64,000 bases of DNA from Novosphingobium sp. Lineage in GTDB: Bacteria; Pseudomonadota; Alphaproteobacteria; Sphingomonadales; Sphingomonadaceae. The stretch's first letter is position 1. Each line of letters opens with the position of its first letter. The position numbers were made by a program, and so were the translations under genes. Under the pieces are notes generated by a model, which saw nothing but the letters and a program-made list of their open reading frames with translations, was not told the origin of the DNA and did not search any database. Location of the stretch: positions 180,037 to 244,036 of the forward strand of contig NZ_JAPZQX010000007.1 of NCBI RefSeq assembly GCF_027531025.1, given 5' to 3'. Positions 17,146 to 25,492 of this stretch are shown here, piece by piece.

Positions 17146-17322
17146 ATGGCCCTGTCGATACCCCTGTGCCTGTTCAATCGTCACCGCCCGAAGCATGGTA
17201 CGGTCGCCTGGGACGGACGCGGCTATGTCGGCACTTGCCGCCACTGCGGAACCGATATCATCCGCCAGCGCCGCCGCCTGTGGCGCCGTATCGGCACCGA
17301 GCCTACGAACTTGTCAGACTGA
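17146..17322 (+). CDS. Small zinc-ribbon-like protein
   Basis: A 58-residue basic protein with YVGTCRHCGTDIIRQRRRLW in its centre. CRHCG is half of a zinc ribbon, and a preceding Cys/His cluster (PLCLFNRHRP) may supply the other ligands. I recognise this as a type of short DUF1660-like protein, without being certain. The ATG at 17146 is used; a GTG at 17134 is possible. Its last 20 bases overlap the 3' end of the minus-strand ABC gene. Function unknown, but the coding style and Cys pattern are more convincing than the shadow frames nearby. Confidence 0.5.
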   Translation: MALSIPLCLFNRHRPKHGTVAWDGRGYVGTCRHCGTDIIRQRRRLWRRIGTEPTNLSD

Positions 17323-18247
17323 CGAACACGTCCTCGAGGTCGGCCTCGCGGGTGGAGACATCGACGATCGCAAAGCCCATCGACTGGACCAGCGAAAGCA
17401 CTTCGCCTGCGTTGGTCTTGTCCTTGTCGTACGTGATCTCCAGCGTGAGCTCGCCGGCCTGCTCGCATTTCAGGAAGGCTGCGTGGCTGGGGCAGGTTTC
17501 GATCGTCTTGTCGACGGTCACCACCACCACCTTTTCCCGCGCCATTTCCACCAGCTCGCGGGTCGGCTTGTTGGCGATCAGTTCGCCGTGGTTGATGATG
17601 GCGATGCGCTGGCAGAGCTGCTCGGCCTCTTCGAGGTAGTGGGTGGTCAGCACCACGGTGACGCCTTGCGCGTTGAGTTCGCTGACCAGTTCCCACAGCT
17701 GGCGGCGCAGCTCCACATCGACCCCGGCGGTCGGTTCATCCAGCACGATTACCGGCGGCTGGTGGACCAGCGCCTTCGCGATCAGCAGGCGGCGCTTCAT
17801 GCCCCCCGACAGGGTGCGGGCATAGGCATTGGCCTTGTCGCTCAGGTGCACTTGCCCCAGCAGTTCCAGGCTGCGCCGCGCGGCCTTGGGCACGCCATAG
17901 AGCCCGGCCTGGATATCCAGCACCTCCACGGGCGTGAAGAAGGGGTCGAAGACGATTTCCTGCGGCACGATGCCGATCGCCCGCTTGGCGTTGCGGGGGT
18001 CGGAATCGATATCGAAACCCCAGATTTCCGCCGTCCCGCTGGTCTTCATCACCAGCCCGGCCAGGATGTTGATAAGGGTCGACTTGCCCGCGCCATTGGG
18101 GCCGAGCAGGCCGAAGATCTCGCCCTGGGGCACGTCGAAGGACACGCCCTTGAGGGCCAGTTTACCCTCACCCCCGTTTTCCCTGGGACCAGCGGGGGCA
18201 TAACGCTTGACGAGATCGCGGATACGGATGGCGGCGGGCTGGCTCAT
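17303..18247 (-). CDS. ABC transporter ATP-binding protein (ABC-2/drug-export type)
   Basis: A 314-residue ATPase. Walker A is LLGPNGAGKSTL, the Q-loop is GIVPQEIVF, the signature is LSGGMKRRLLIAKAL and Walker B is VIVLDEPTAGVD, followed by the switch His in VVLTTHYLEEAEQ. The ~80-residue C-terminal part after the ATPase domain (from KPTRELVEMAREKVV) is typical of ABC-2 exporters of the DrrA/NodI kind. No permease is adjacent in the window, so its partner is unknown. Starts at ATG 18247. Confidence 0.9.
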   Translation of the reverse strand: MSQPAAIRIRDLVKRYAPAGPRENGGEGKLALKGVSFDVPQGEIFGLLGPNGAGKSTLINILAGLVMKTSGTAEIWGFDIDSDPRNAKRAIGIVPQEIVFDPFFTPVEVLDIQAGLYGVPKAARRSLELLGQVHLSDKANAYARTLSGGMKRRLLIAKALVHQPPVIVLDEPTAGVDVELRRQLWELVSELNAQGVTVVLTTHYLEEAEQLCQRIAIINHGELIANKPTRELVEMAREKVVVVTVDKTIETCPSHAAFLKCEQAGELTLEITYDKDKTNAGEVLSLVQSMGFAIVDVSTREADLEDVFVSLTSS

Positions 18248-18304
18248 GTCCGCGCTCTTGCGGCAGGATTGGCCCAAGGTAAAGCCCCGCCGGGCCGCGG
18301 TTGT

Positions 18305-18320
18305 TTACCGGTCCGTTAAC
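18305..18320 (+). promoter_or_regulatory. CtrA-like site upstream of the DUF4402 gene
   Basis: TTAC-N7-TTAAC (18305-18320) matches TTAA-N7-TTAAC with one change, 49 bp before the ATG of the DUF4402 gene (18369). It is the second such site next to an envelope-type gene in the window. Still only a motif match. Confidence 0.35.
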
Positions 18321-18368
18321 CATCCTCGCTATGCATGGCTTCATGGGCTGCACGCTAGGGCCATTGCG

Positions 18369-18944
18369 ATGACTTGGGGGGACCTTGCCAACAAGCCGGT
18401 GAGCCGGACAGTGCGCGCATGTTGCGCGGCGCTGGCTTGCGCCTTGATGGCAGCCACTCCGGCCCGCGCCGACACGGCCACGACCACTGCCACGGCTCAG
18501 GCGATCATCGTCGCGCCGCTGTCGCTGGTAGCGAATCAGACCATGAACTTCGGCCGGATCGCCCCCACTCCGGCGGGCGGCACGGTGGTGCTCAATCCCG
18601 ATACCAATGCCTGCACCACCACCGGCACCATTGTGCGCGTGGGAACCTGCCGACCGGCAGAGTTTTCCGGCATGGGGGTGCGGCGGATGCGTGTACGGAT
18701 CACCCTGCCCACCACGATCACCCTGACCCGCGTCGGCGGGGGCGGAACGATGACGGTGAACAACCTTGCGCTGGATCCCACGCCGGACCTGGTCCCCATT
18801 GGCAATGGCAACAGCCGCCGCTGGGAAATCCAGCCGAACAACGGCATCTTCGACTTCCGCGTCGGCGGCACCCTCAATGTCGGCGCGAACCAGGCGGGGG
18901 GAACCTACGACGGCACCTTCGTTGTCACGGTGCAGTATCAGTAG
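18369..18944 (+). CDS. DUF4402 domain secreted protein
   Basis: A 191-residue exported protein. An N-terminal signal (ACCAALACALMAATPARA) is followed by AQAIIVAPLSLVANQTMNFG, then the Gly/Thr-rich beta-sandwich of DUF4402, with a GTYDGTFVVTVQYQ terminus. DUF4402 proteins are thought to be surface or pilus-like components. The ATG at 18369 is chosen because the upstream frame has no signal. A CtrA-like site lies just upstream. A pair of Cys (NACTTTG, VGTCRP) may form a disulphide. Confidence 0.85.
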   Translation: MTWGDLANKPVSRTVRACCAALACALMAATPARADTATTTATAQAIIVAPLSLVANQTMNFGRIAPTPAGGTVVLNPDTNACTTTGTIVRVGTCRPAEFSGMGVRRMRVRITLPTTITLTRVGGGGTMTVNNLALDPTPDLVPIGNGNSRRWEIQPNNGIFDFRVGGTLNVGANQAGGTYDGTFVVTVQYQ

Positions 18945-18982
18945 TCTGGAAATCGCCGCGCTGCCCTGCTAGGGGGCGGCGC

Positions 18983-19180
18983 ATGAGCCAGCAGCCCGAA
19001 ACCGCCTTCGTCACCACCACCCGCGTTTCCTGCGACGGCGCCTCGGATATTCCGGGCGGCGCGGCGCTGGGCCATCCGCGCGTCTGGCTGGAAATCGACG
19101 AGAAGGGCTATGTCGATTGCGGCTATTGCGACAAGCGCTTCGTGCTGAAGGGTGGCCCGGCCGACCAGCAGGCGGCCTGA
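18983..19180 (+). CDS. Zinc-finger domain protein (zf-CHCC type)
   Basis: A 65-residue cytoplasmic protein: VSCDG, then GHPRVWLEID, then YVDCGYCDKRFVLKGG. The Cys...His...Cys-x-x-Cys order matches the zf-CHCC family (NDUFS6-like small accessory domain). Members are near complex I genes in some organisms, though no nuo gene is seen here. It starts at ATG 18983, 38 bp after the DUF4402 gene, and tldD follows 49 bp on. Function by family only. Confidence 0.8.
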   Translation: MSQQPETAFVTTTRVSCDGASDIPGGAALGHPRVWLEIDEKGYVDCGYCDKRFVLKGGPADQQAA

Positions 19181-19229
19181 TCGCGTTTCAGCCTATGGCG
19201 CTTGGGATCAGAGCGCCTATATCTGCGGC

Positions 19230-20663
19230 ATGACCACTGCCGACCCCCGCTCGCTCCTGTACCGCCAGCTCGATCCCGCCCGCGCCGCGGAGCTCACCCG
19301 CCAGGCGCTCAGCCGCTGCGACGATGGCGAGCTTTACCTGCAATTTACCGCCAGCGAGATGTTCGGGTTCGACGATGGCCGGCTCAAGACGGCGGACTAT
19401 TCGCGCGATGCCGGCTTCGGCCTGCGCGGCGTTTCGGGCGAGATGACCGGCTTTGCCCATGCCAACGAGATCAGCGAGGCGGCCATCCGCCGCGCCGCGC
19501 AGACGCTGGAACTGCTCGATCCGGCCGCCGGGCCGATCGCCGCTCCGCCGCGCGCCAGCAATGTCCGGCTCTATACCGATGCCTCGCCGCTTGACCTGAT
19601 CCCCTTTGCCGAGAAGGTGAAGCTGCTCGAAACGATCGATGCCGCCGCCCGCGCCCGCGATCCGCGCGTGGTACAGGTGTCCGCCAGCCTGGCGGCCAGC
19701 TGGTCGGTGGTGGAAATCGTCCGCCCCGATGGCTTTGTCGCCACTGACGTGCGCCCGCTGGTGCGGCTCAATGTCGGGATCGTCGCCGAAAGCAACGGGC
19801 GGCGCGAAACCGGCAGCTTCGGGATCGGTGGGCGGCGGCTCTATGACGATCTCGTCGCCCCCGAAACCTGGAGCCGCGCGATCGACAGCGCGCTGGCCCA
19901 GGCCCTCACCAACCTTGAAAGCGTGGCGGCCCCGGCGGGCGAGATGACCGTGCTGCTCGGCCCCGGCTGGCCTGGCGTGCTGCTGCACGAGGCGGTCGGG
20001 CATGGCCTTGAGGGCGATTTCAACCGCAAGGGCACCAGTGCCTTTTCCGGCCGGATCGGCCAGCGGGTGGCTGCCCCCGGCGTGACCGTGGTCGACGATG
20101 GCACCATGCTGGGCGTGAACGGCCAGGGCCGGCGTGGCTCGCTCTCGATCGATGACGAGGGTACCCCGACCAGCGAGACCGTGCTGATCGAGGACGGGAT
20201 CCTGAAGGGCTACATGCAGGACCGGCTCAATGCCCGGCTGATGGGCGTGGCCCCCACCGGCAACGGGCGGCGCGAGAGCTATGCCCATGCGCCGATGCCG
20301 CGGATGACCAACACCTTCATGCGCGGCGGGAACGACGATCCGGCCGAACTGCTGAGCCGGGTCAAGAAGGGCATCTTCGCCAAGAGCTTTGGCGGCGGGC
20401 AGGTCGATATCGTCTCGGGCAAGTTCGTGTTCTCCTGCACCGAAGCCTACCTGGTCGAGAACGGCAAGCTGGGTGCGCCGATCAAGGGCGCCACGCTGAT
20501 CGGCGACGGGCCGACCGTGCTCACCAGGGTCAGCGGCATCGGCAACGACCTGGCGCTCGACGAAGGCGTGGGCGTCTGCGGCAAGGGCGGCCAGTCGGTC
20601 CCCGCCGGGGTAGGCCAGCCCACCTTGCTGATCGATGGGCTGACCGTGGGCGGCACGGCCTAG
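19230..20663 (+). CDS. tldD: Metalloprotease TldD
   Basis: Catalytic half of the TldD/TldE protease, which trims small peptides and unfolded peptides in the cytoplasm. The 477-residue protein carries HEAVGHGLEGDFNRKG, the HExxxH metal site. It also has GPGWPGVLLHEAVG, RRGSLSIDDEGTP and the C-terminal SVPAGVGQPTLLIDGLTVGG. The partner pmbA (tldE) is also in this window, at 52286-53632, but 32 kb away rather than adjacent. Length is normal. Confidence 0.95.
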   Translation: MTTADPRSLLYRQLDPARAAELTRQALSRCDDGELYLQFTASEMFGFDDGRLKTADYSRDAGFGLRGVSGEMTGFAHANEISEAAIRRAAQTLELLDPAAGPIAAPPRASNVRLYTDASPLDLIPFAEKVKLLETIDAAARARDPRVVQVSASLAASWSVVEIVRPDGFVATDVRPLVRLNVGIVAESNGRRETGSFGIGGRRLYDDLVAPETWSRAIDSALAQALTNLESVAAPAGEMTVLLGPGWPGVLLHEAVGHGLEGDFNRKGTSAFSGRIGQRVAAPGVTVVDDGTMLGVNGQGRRGSLSIDDEGTPTSETVLIEDGILKGYMQDRLNARLMGVAPTGNGRRESYAHAPMPRMTNTFMRGGNDDPAELLSRVKKGIFAKSFGGGQVDIVSGKFVFSCTEAYLVENGKLGAPIKGATLIGDGPTVLTRVSGIGNDLALDEGVGVCGKGGQSVPAGVGQPTLLIDGLTVGGTA

Positions 20664-20738
20664 GCTGCGGTCAGGTCTGTCAGGCGCGGTTCAGGATTTT
20701 GTGCTAAGCTTGCGCCCGCGTTCAGAACGGAGATTCCC

Positions 20739-21155
20739 ATGCGTGCCCACGCCCCCAAGCTTGCCATTGCCCTTGCCGCCACAGCGCTGGTCGCCGGTGG
20801 TGCTGCGCTGGAAGCAAAGCCCCGGCTGACCCCGGAACAGCGGCTCGAAAAGCTGCTTGAAGGGCGCGAGGCGGGCAAGCCGACCAGCTGCATCTCGCTG
20901 GCCGACAGCCGCGATCTGGAGATCCTCGATGGCGTCGCGCTGGTCTATCGCTCGGGATCGACGCTTTATGTCAACCGTCCGCAGAACCCGAAGGATCTCG
21001 ATTCGGACGATATCCTGGTGACCCGCCCCTCGGGCAGCCAGCTGTGCCGGCTCGACATGGTCCACACCGTCGATCGCACCAGCTATTTCATCACCGGGTT
21101 CATCAACCTGGGTGATTTCGTCCCCTATCGCAAGGTCAAGCCAGCGGACAAGTAA
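20739..21155 (+). CDS. Hypothetical exported protein
   Basis: A 138-residue protein with a signal peptide (AIALAATALVAGGAALEA, cleavage near AEAK). After cleavage it has CISLADSRDLEILDGVALVYR, STLYVNRPQNPKDLD and SYFITGFINLGDFVPYRKVK, with two Cys (CISL and QLCRL) that could form a disulphide. The pattern is like DUF6491-type proteins, but I am not certain. The DUF924 gene starts 6 bp after it. Confidence 0.65.
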   Translation: MRAHAPKLAIALAATALVAGGAALEAKPRLTPEQRLEKLLEGREAGKPTSCISLADSRDLEILDGVALVYRSGSTLYVNRPQNPKDLDSDDILVTRPSGSQLCRLDMVHTVDRTSYFITGFINLGDFVPYRKVKPADK

Positions 21156-21161
21156 GGCATC

Positions 21162-21716
21162 GTGGCGCTGGTCCCGCGCCGCTGGGCGGCGGACCTGCTT
21201 CACGTCTGGTTCCACCGGCTTCGCCCGCCGCAGTGGTTCATGCGCGACGATGCCGTCGATGCGCTGTTGCGCCGCCGCTTCGCCCACCTGCTGACCGGTT
21301 TGGCCCGGCGACCGGCGTGTGAATTCCTGTGCGATCCCCTCACCGCCCGCGCCGCGATCCTGCTGTTCGACCAGGTGCCCCGCAACAGCTTCCGTGACAG
21401 TCCGCGTGCCTTCGCGACCGACCGGCTGGCTGCGGCCATCGCGCGCGGTGCCCTGGCCCGCGGCTGGGACTGGCGGCTGAGCCGCGCCCAGCGCCAGTTC
21501 CTGCTGCTGCCGCTAATGCACAGCGAGGCGATTGCCGACCAGCGCCTGTCGCTGCGCCGCTTTGCCGCCAATGGCGATGCCGGGCGGCGCGGCTTTGCAG
21601 CCAGCCATTACCGGATGATCGCGCGGTTCGGCCGCTTCCCGCACCGCAACGCCGTGCTCGGCCGTCGCTCCACCCCGGCCGAGGAGAGGGCCGTGGCGGC
21701 GGGACACGCCTGGTAG
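21162..21716 (+). CDS. DUF924 family protein
   Basis: A 184-residue helical protein from a GTG start. It has VLHVWF-like WAADLLHVWFHRL, LLFDQVPRNSFRDSPRAFA and FLLLPLMHSEAIADQRLSL, the landmarks of DUF924 (all-helical, TPR-like). The biochemical role is unknown. It follows the exported protein closely, so the two may be co-transcribed. Confidence 0.82.
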   Translation: MALVPRRWAADLLHVWFHRLRPPQWFMRDDAVDALLRRRFAHLLTGLARRPACEFLCDPLTARAAILLFDQVPRNSFRDSPRAFATDRLAAAIARGALARGWDWRLSRAQRQFLLLPLMHSEAIADQRLSLRRFAANGDAGRRGFAASHYRMIARFGRFPHRNAVLGRRSTPAEERAVAAGHAW

Positions 21717-21745
21717 CGGCTTGACTCGATCCTCGCACTCGGGCA

Positions 21746-21765
21746 TTTAGGGTTCATACCCTAAA
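21746..21765. promoter_or_regulatory. Perfect palindromic operator before the CYP153 gene
   Basis: TTTAGGGT-TCAT-ACCCTAAA, 8-bp arms with no mismatch, 20 bp before the P450 ATG at 21786. A TTGACT 20 bp before it could be the -35. A TetR gene is the next gene downstream of the P450 and overlaps it, so this is the obvious target for autoregulation. I infer the pairing from position; no binding data. Confidence 0.6.
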
Positions 21766-21785
21766 AACGGGGAGAGGGGAAAGCC

Positions 21786-23027
21786 ATGGCTACTGCTGCA
21801 ATCGATCGCGCCGCCGATCCGTTCGACGTCTCGCGCCCGGAACTCTATGCCGAGGATACCTTTGAAGAGGTGTTCCGCCGCCACCGGGCCGAGGCGCCAA
21901 TCCATTACGTCAGCGATTCGGGCTTCGGTCCCTACTGGTCGATCAGCACCTACAAGCCGATCGTCTATGTCGAGGCCCTGCCGAAGATCTTTTCGTCAAG
22001 CTGGGAGCGCGGCGGGATCGCAATCTCAGGCAATCCAAAGCTGGCCGAAGAATACAACATGCGTGAGCCGATGTTCATCGCGATGGACCCGCCGCAGCAT
22101 ACGGCCCAGCGTCGTACCGTGGCCCCCAGCTTCGGCCCGTCCGAAGTGGCGGCGATGAAGGCCGAATGCGCCGCGCGGACCGGCGAGGTGCTGGACAGCC
22201 TGCCGGTCGGCCAGCCCTTCGACTGGGTGCAGCGCGTCTCGATCGAGCTGACCACGGGCATGCTGGCCAAGCTGTTCGGCTATCCCTGGGAGCAGCGCCA
22301 CCATCTGACCGAATGGTCGGACTTCGGCGGCGATGTCGAGCTGATCAAGAACCCGGCCACGATTGAGCTGCGCCTCGCCAAGATGCAGGAAATGGGCATG
22401 GCCTTTGCCGCGCTGTGGCAGGACCGCATGGCCAATCCCGGCGGCAAGGACCTGATCTCGGTCATGTTGCGGTCCGACGCGATGAAGGAAATGGCGCCGG
22501 AGGAATTCATCGGCAACCTGATCCTGCTGATCGTCGGCGGCAATGACACGACCCGCAATTCGATGTCGGCCTATGCCTATGGCCTCAACAAGTATCCCGA
22601 AGAGCGGGCCAAGCTGGAAGCCGATCCGGGGCTGATCCCCAATGCGGTGCAGGAACTGATCCGCTGGCAGACCCCGCTGTCGCACATGCGCCGCACGGCC
22701 ACCGAAGATACCGAGCTTGAGGGACACAAGATCAAGGCCGGCGATGCGGTGGTGATGTGGTACATTTCCGCCAACCGCGACGAAAGCGTGTTCACCGATG
22801 GCGAGCACATCCGCGTCGACCGCGAGAATGCCCGGCGGCACCTGTCGTTCGGCTATGGCATCCATCGCTGCGTTGGTGCCCGCGTAGCCGAACTGCAACT
22901 GCTCACCCTGCTGGAAGAGATGGCCAAGCGGCGGCTGCGGGCGAACGTGATTGGCGAGCCGACCCGCGTGCCGGCCTGCTTCGTGCACGGTTACAAATCG
23001 CTCACGGTCGAGCTATCGCGCTACTGA
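21786..23027 (+). CDS. Cytochrome P450, CYP153-like
   Basis: A 413-residue soluble P450. Visible: the I-helix GGNDTTRNSMS (251-261), ExxR as E290-L-I-R293, and the heme loop FGYGIHRCVGARVAELQ with C362. The sequence LIRWQTPLSHMRRTATEDTE and GPYWSISTYKPI match the CYP153 family of terminal alkane and fatty-acid hydroxylases. The ferredoxin and reductase partners are not in the window. A GGGGAGAGGGG ribosome-binding site lies just before ATG 21786. Its last base is shared with the TetR start (TGATG). Confidence 0.92.
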   Translation: MATAAIDRAADPFDVSRPELYAEDTFEEVFRRHRAEAPIHYVSDSGFGPYWSISTYKPIVYVEALPKIFSSSWERGGIAISGNPKLAEEYNMREPMFIAMDPPQHTAQRRTVAPSFGPSEVAAMKAECAARTGEVLDSLPVGQPFDWVQRVSIELTTGMLAKLFGYPWEQRHHLTEWSDFGGDVELIKNPATIELRLAKMQEMGMAFAALWQDRMANPGGKDLISVMLRSDAMKEMAPEEFIGNLILLIVGGNDTTRNSMSAYAYGLNKYPEERAKLEADPGLIPNAVQELIRWQTPLSHMRRTATEDTELEGHKIKAGDAVVMWYISANRDESVFTDGEHIRVDRENARRHLSFGYGIHRCVGARVAELQLLTLLEEMAKRRLRANVIGEPTRVPACFVHGYKSLTVELSRY

Positions 23028-23668
23028 TGAAAACCCGCGATCGCATCCTGGTCACCGCGCAAAGCCTGTTCAACGAGGTCGGCTATGGCGCGGTGACCAC
23101 CGCCCTGCTGGCCGAACGGCTGGGCATTGCCGAAGGCAACCTGTGGTATCACTTCAAGACCAAGCGGGCCTTGCTCGATGCGATCGGCGAACGCTTCGCC
23201 ACCGCGATCGAGGCGCGGCTGGCACTGGTTCCCCAGGGCGATCCGCTGGGCGACTATGCCCGGCTGCTGCGGGCGATGATGACCGAATTCCGCGACTTCC
23301 GCTTCCTCTATCGCGATCAGTCCGCCTATGGCGACCATGCCGAAGTGATTGCGGCCGGAGCCAGCGGCTGGACCCGGCGCAGCTTTGCCCAGATCGAGGC
23401 CCACCTGGCCGCACTGGTCGAGGCCGGGCTGCTCGACTGGCCGCGCGAACGGCTGGCGGATCTGGCGATCAACGCCACGATCCTGCTGCGCTTTGGCCTG
23501 GAGCATGAGCGCGAGATGGGCACGCCCACCGCCAGCGGCACCGGCGCGGTACGCCGCATCCTGCTGCGGCACTTGACCCTGTTCGAACATGCACTCGATC
23601 CCGCCGCCGCCCGACAACTCAAGGCCGAGATCGAGCGGATCGAGGCGGAAGAACCGCTGGCGGCCTAG
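23027..23668 (+). CDS. TetR family regulator
   Basis: A 213-residue repressor. The HTH reads TTALLAERLGIAEGNLWYHF near residues 23-42, followed by KTKRALLDAIGERF, typical of TetR. The ligand domain is about 160 residues. Translation starts with an ATG overlapping the P450 stop by one base (TGATG), so the regulator is coupled to the P450. It probably binds 21746-21765. The C-terminus ends convergently with the GFA gene, sharing the CTAG at 23665-23668. Confidence 0.9.
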   Translation: MKTRDRILVTAQSLFNEVGYGAVTTALLAERLGIAEGNLWYHFKTKRALLDAIGERFATAIEARLALVPQGDPLGDYARLLRAMMTEFRDFRFLYRDQSAYGDHAEVIAAGASGWTRRSFAQIEAHLAALVEAGLLDWPRERLADLAINATILLRFGLEHEREMGTPTASGTGAVRRILLRHLTLFEHALDPAAARQLKAEIERIEAEEPLAA

Positions 23669-24150
23669 GGCCAGACCGCCGTATCGTGATCGGGATGCTG
23701 GCGATTGCTGGCCTTGATCGCTGCGGCCCAGTCGGCTTGGCTCGGCTGTTCGGTCTCGCCATGATCCGGAACAGCGGCCAGGTCAAAGAACCAGGGCATC
23801 CGGCCTTCGGTGCCATCGTGGCTGATTGGCCGGAACAGGACCGGATCGTCCAGCGAACCCAGCGTCACCGAGATGTGATCGCCCGCCAGGTTCTCATAAA
23901 GCAGCGGGGTGCCGCAGGCGGCGCAAAACCCCCGGTCAACCTGGGCGGATGACCGCCAGCGGGCCGCCTGCCCCCGCGTCCAGACCAGGGCATCGCGCGG
24001 GGCGGAAACCAGCGCGGCGAACAGCCCGCCGACCGCCTTCTGGCACATCCGGCAATGGCACAGGTGGGCATTGTCCAGCACTGCGCTGGCCCGATACCGT
24101 ACCGCGCCGCACTGGCATCCGCCGGTGATGGTCCGTTCGATCCGCTGCAT
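23665..24150 (-). CDS. GFA family (glutathione-dependent formaldehyde-activating enzyme-like) protein
   Basis: A 161-residue zinc protein: GGCQCGAVRY (about 11-20), CHCRMCQK, and GFCAACGTPLLYEN. These Cys clusters are the two zinc sites of the GFA/CENP-V fold. Family members are often annotated as formaldehyde-activating, but real substrates are mostly unknown. The start at 24150 (MQRIERTITGG) puts the first Cys pair where the family has it. The stop shares CTAG with the TetR stop. Confidence 0.87.
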   Translation of the reverse strand: MQRIERTITGGCQCGAVRYRASAVLDNAHLCHCRMCQKAVGGLFAALVSAPRDALVWTRGQAARWRSSAQVDRGFCAACGTPLLYENLAGDHISVTLGSLDDPVLFRPISHDGTEGRMPWFFDLAAVPDHGETEQPSQADWAAAIKASNRQHPDHDTAVWP

Positions 24151-24285
24151 CAGACTTTCCTTCCTGGTCCTCGTGGCACAGGCCTAACGCGAGCTGGTGC
24201 GATGGCAAACGGGGTATTCGTATGTTGCGATGCGGCCTGGCCTGGCTGCTTTGCCCTGACCGGCCTGCTGGGCTAAGGGGCAGGG

Positions 24286-24777
24286 ATGAGCATCCTCGTC
24301 CTCACTACCGGCGGTACGATCGACAAGGCCTATTTCGACGCGCTGAGCGAATACCAGATCGTCGATAGCGGCATCCCGGACCTGCTGCGCGAAGCCCGCG
24401 TGGCCTTGCCGCTGCGGGTGGTCGAACTGATGCGCAAGGACAGCCTGGAACTGACCGAGGCGGACCGCGCGCTGATCGCCAGCACCGCGCGCGAGGCGCC
24501 GGAAACCCAGATCGTCGTGACTCACGGCACCGATACGATGACCGAGACGGCGAAAGTGCTGGCCGCCGCAGTCCGCGGCAAGACCATTTGCCTGACCGGC
24601 GCGCTCAGCCCGGCGCGCTTTGCGGAGACCGACGCGAACTTCAACCTCGGCATGGCCATCGCCACGGTGCAGGTCGCGCCGCCGGGGGTCTACATTGCGA
24701 TGAGCGGGCAGGTGTTCGACGCGCTCAAGGTGAAGAAGGATCGCGCGGCGGGGAAGTTCGTGGCGGTTCAGGGATAG
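24286..24777 (+). CDS. Stand-alone asparaginase N-terminal domain protein
   Basis: A 163-residue protein with both active-site blocks of type I/II asparaginases: TTGGTIDKAYFD (nucleophile Thr) and VVTHGTDTMTETA. It lacks the roughly 150-residue C-terminal domain of ordinary 320-residue enzymes. The N-domain fold looks complete, ending at KFVAVQG, so this is a short stand-alone form rather than an obvious frameshift. Activity is uncertain because the usual dimer contacts involve the missing domain. It overlaps the convergent GST gene by 10 bp. Confidence 0.82.
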   Translation: MSILVLTTGGTIDKAYFDALSEYQIVDSGIPDLLREARVALPLRVVELMRKDSLELTEADRALIASTAREAPETQIVVTHGTDTMTETAKVLAAAVRGKTICLTGALSPARFAETDANFNLGMAIATVQVAPPGVYIAMSGQVFDALKVKKDRAAGKFVAVQG

Positions 24778-25472
24778 AACCGCGCCCGGAACCGGTCGGT
24801 ATGGCGGGCGAGGTTTGCATATTCCTCGATCATCGCCTGCATCGGGCTGGTGAATGCGGGGTAGCGGATATTGGCGAGAAGGCTGAACACGGTCGCGTCG
24901 GCCAGCGTTGGTTCGCTACCGAAGAACCAGTCCTGATCGCCGAGCATGGCGGACAGCGCGGAGAGATCCCGCCGGGCAATCGCCTGGATATCGGCATCGG
25001 AATGCAGCCCCATGCCGTGCCCGGCGAGCTGTTTCTTCACCCCGCGCCGGGCCAAGGGCGCAATCAGGCCACGGACCGGTGCGGCAATTTCGCCCAGCAC
25101 CGAGCCTTTCAGGATCGGCCAGTTCTCGTCCCGCACCCAGCGGTCGTAGACCATCGCCCAGTAGAGGTTTTCCTCCACCAGCCGCTGGATCGCCACCGCC
25201 TGGCCGCGCTGGGCCGGGGTCAGTGCGGCATCGGGATCCACGCCGAACCGCTCGATTAGATAGGCGATGATGAAGGCCGAATCGCCGATCGTGCGCCCGT
25301 CATGCTCGATCCAGGGCGCCTTCTTCTTGGGGCCGGCAAAGGGCGTGGCGGCGGTGACCGAGCGGTGCGGGATGCCCGCCATCCGCAAGAAGGCATCAAG
25401 CTTGAGGCAGAACGGGCTGACCGAAGCCAGCCCCCAGCGCCCCGGCAGGTGATAGGCTGTCAGCTCGCTCAT
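24768..25472 (-). CDS. Glutathione S-transferase family protein (metaxin/Faxc-like)
   Basis: A 234-residue protein. The N-terminal thioredoxin-fold half has SELTAYHLPGRWG, SPFCLKLDAFLRMAGIP and TIGDSAFIIAYL; the helical half has LFSLLANIRYPAFTSPM-like VFSLLANIRYPAFTSPM. The CLKL and GDS blocks with a helical C-domain resemble the failed-axon/metaxin-like GSTs. GSH conjugation is plausible but not shown. The ATG at 25472 follows AGGGGGGCAGC. It is convergent with the asparaginase-domain gene. Confidence 0.83.
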   Translation of the reverse strand: MSELTAYHLPGRWGLASVSPFCLKLDAFLRMAGIPHRSVTAATPFAGPKKKAPWIEHDGRTIGDSAFIIAYLIERFGVDPDAALTPAQRGQAVAIQRLVEENLYWAMVYDRWVRDENWPILKGSVLGEIAAPVRGLIAPLARRGVKKQLAGHGMGLHSDADIQAIARRDLSALSAMLGDQDWFFGSEPTLADATVFSLLANIRYPAFTSPMQAMIEEYANLARHTDRFRARFYP

Positions 25473-25492
25473 GCTGCCCCCCTTTCGATTGG

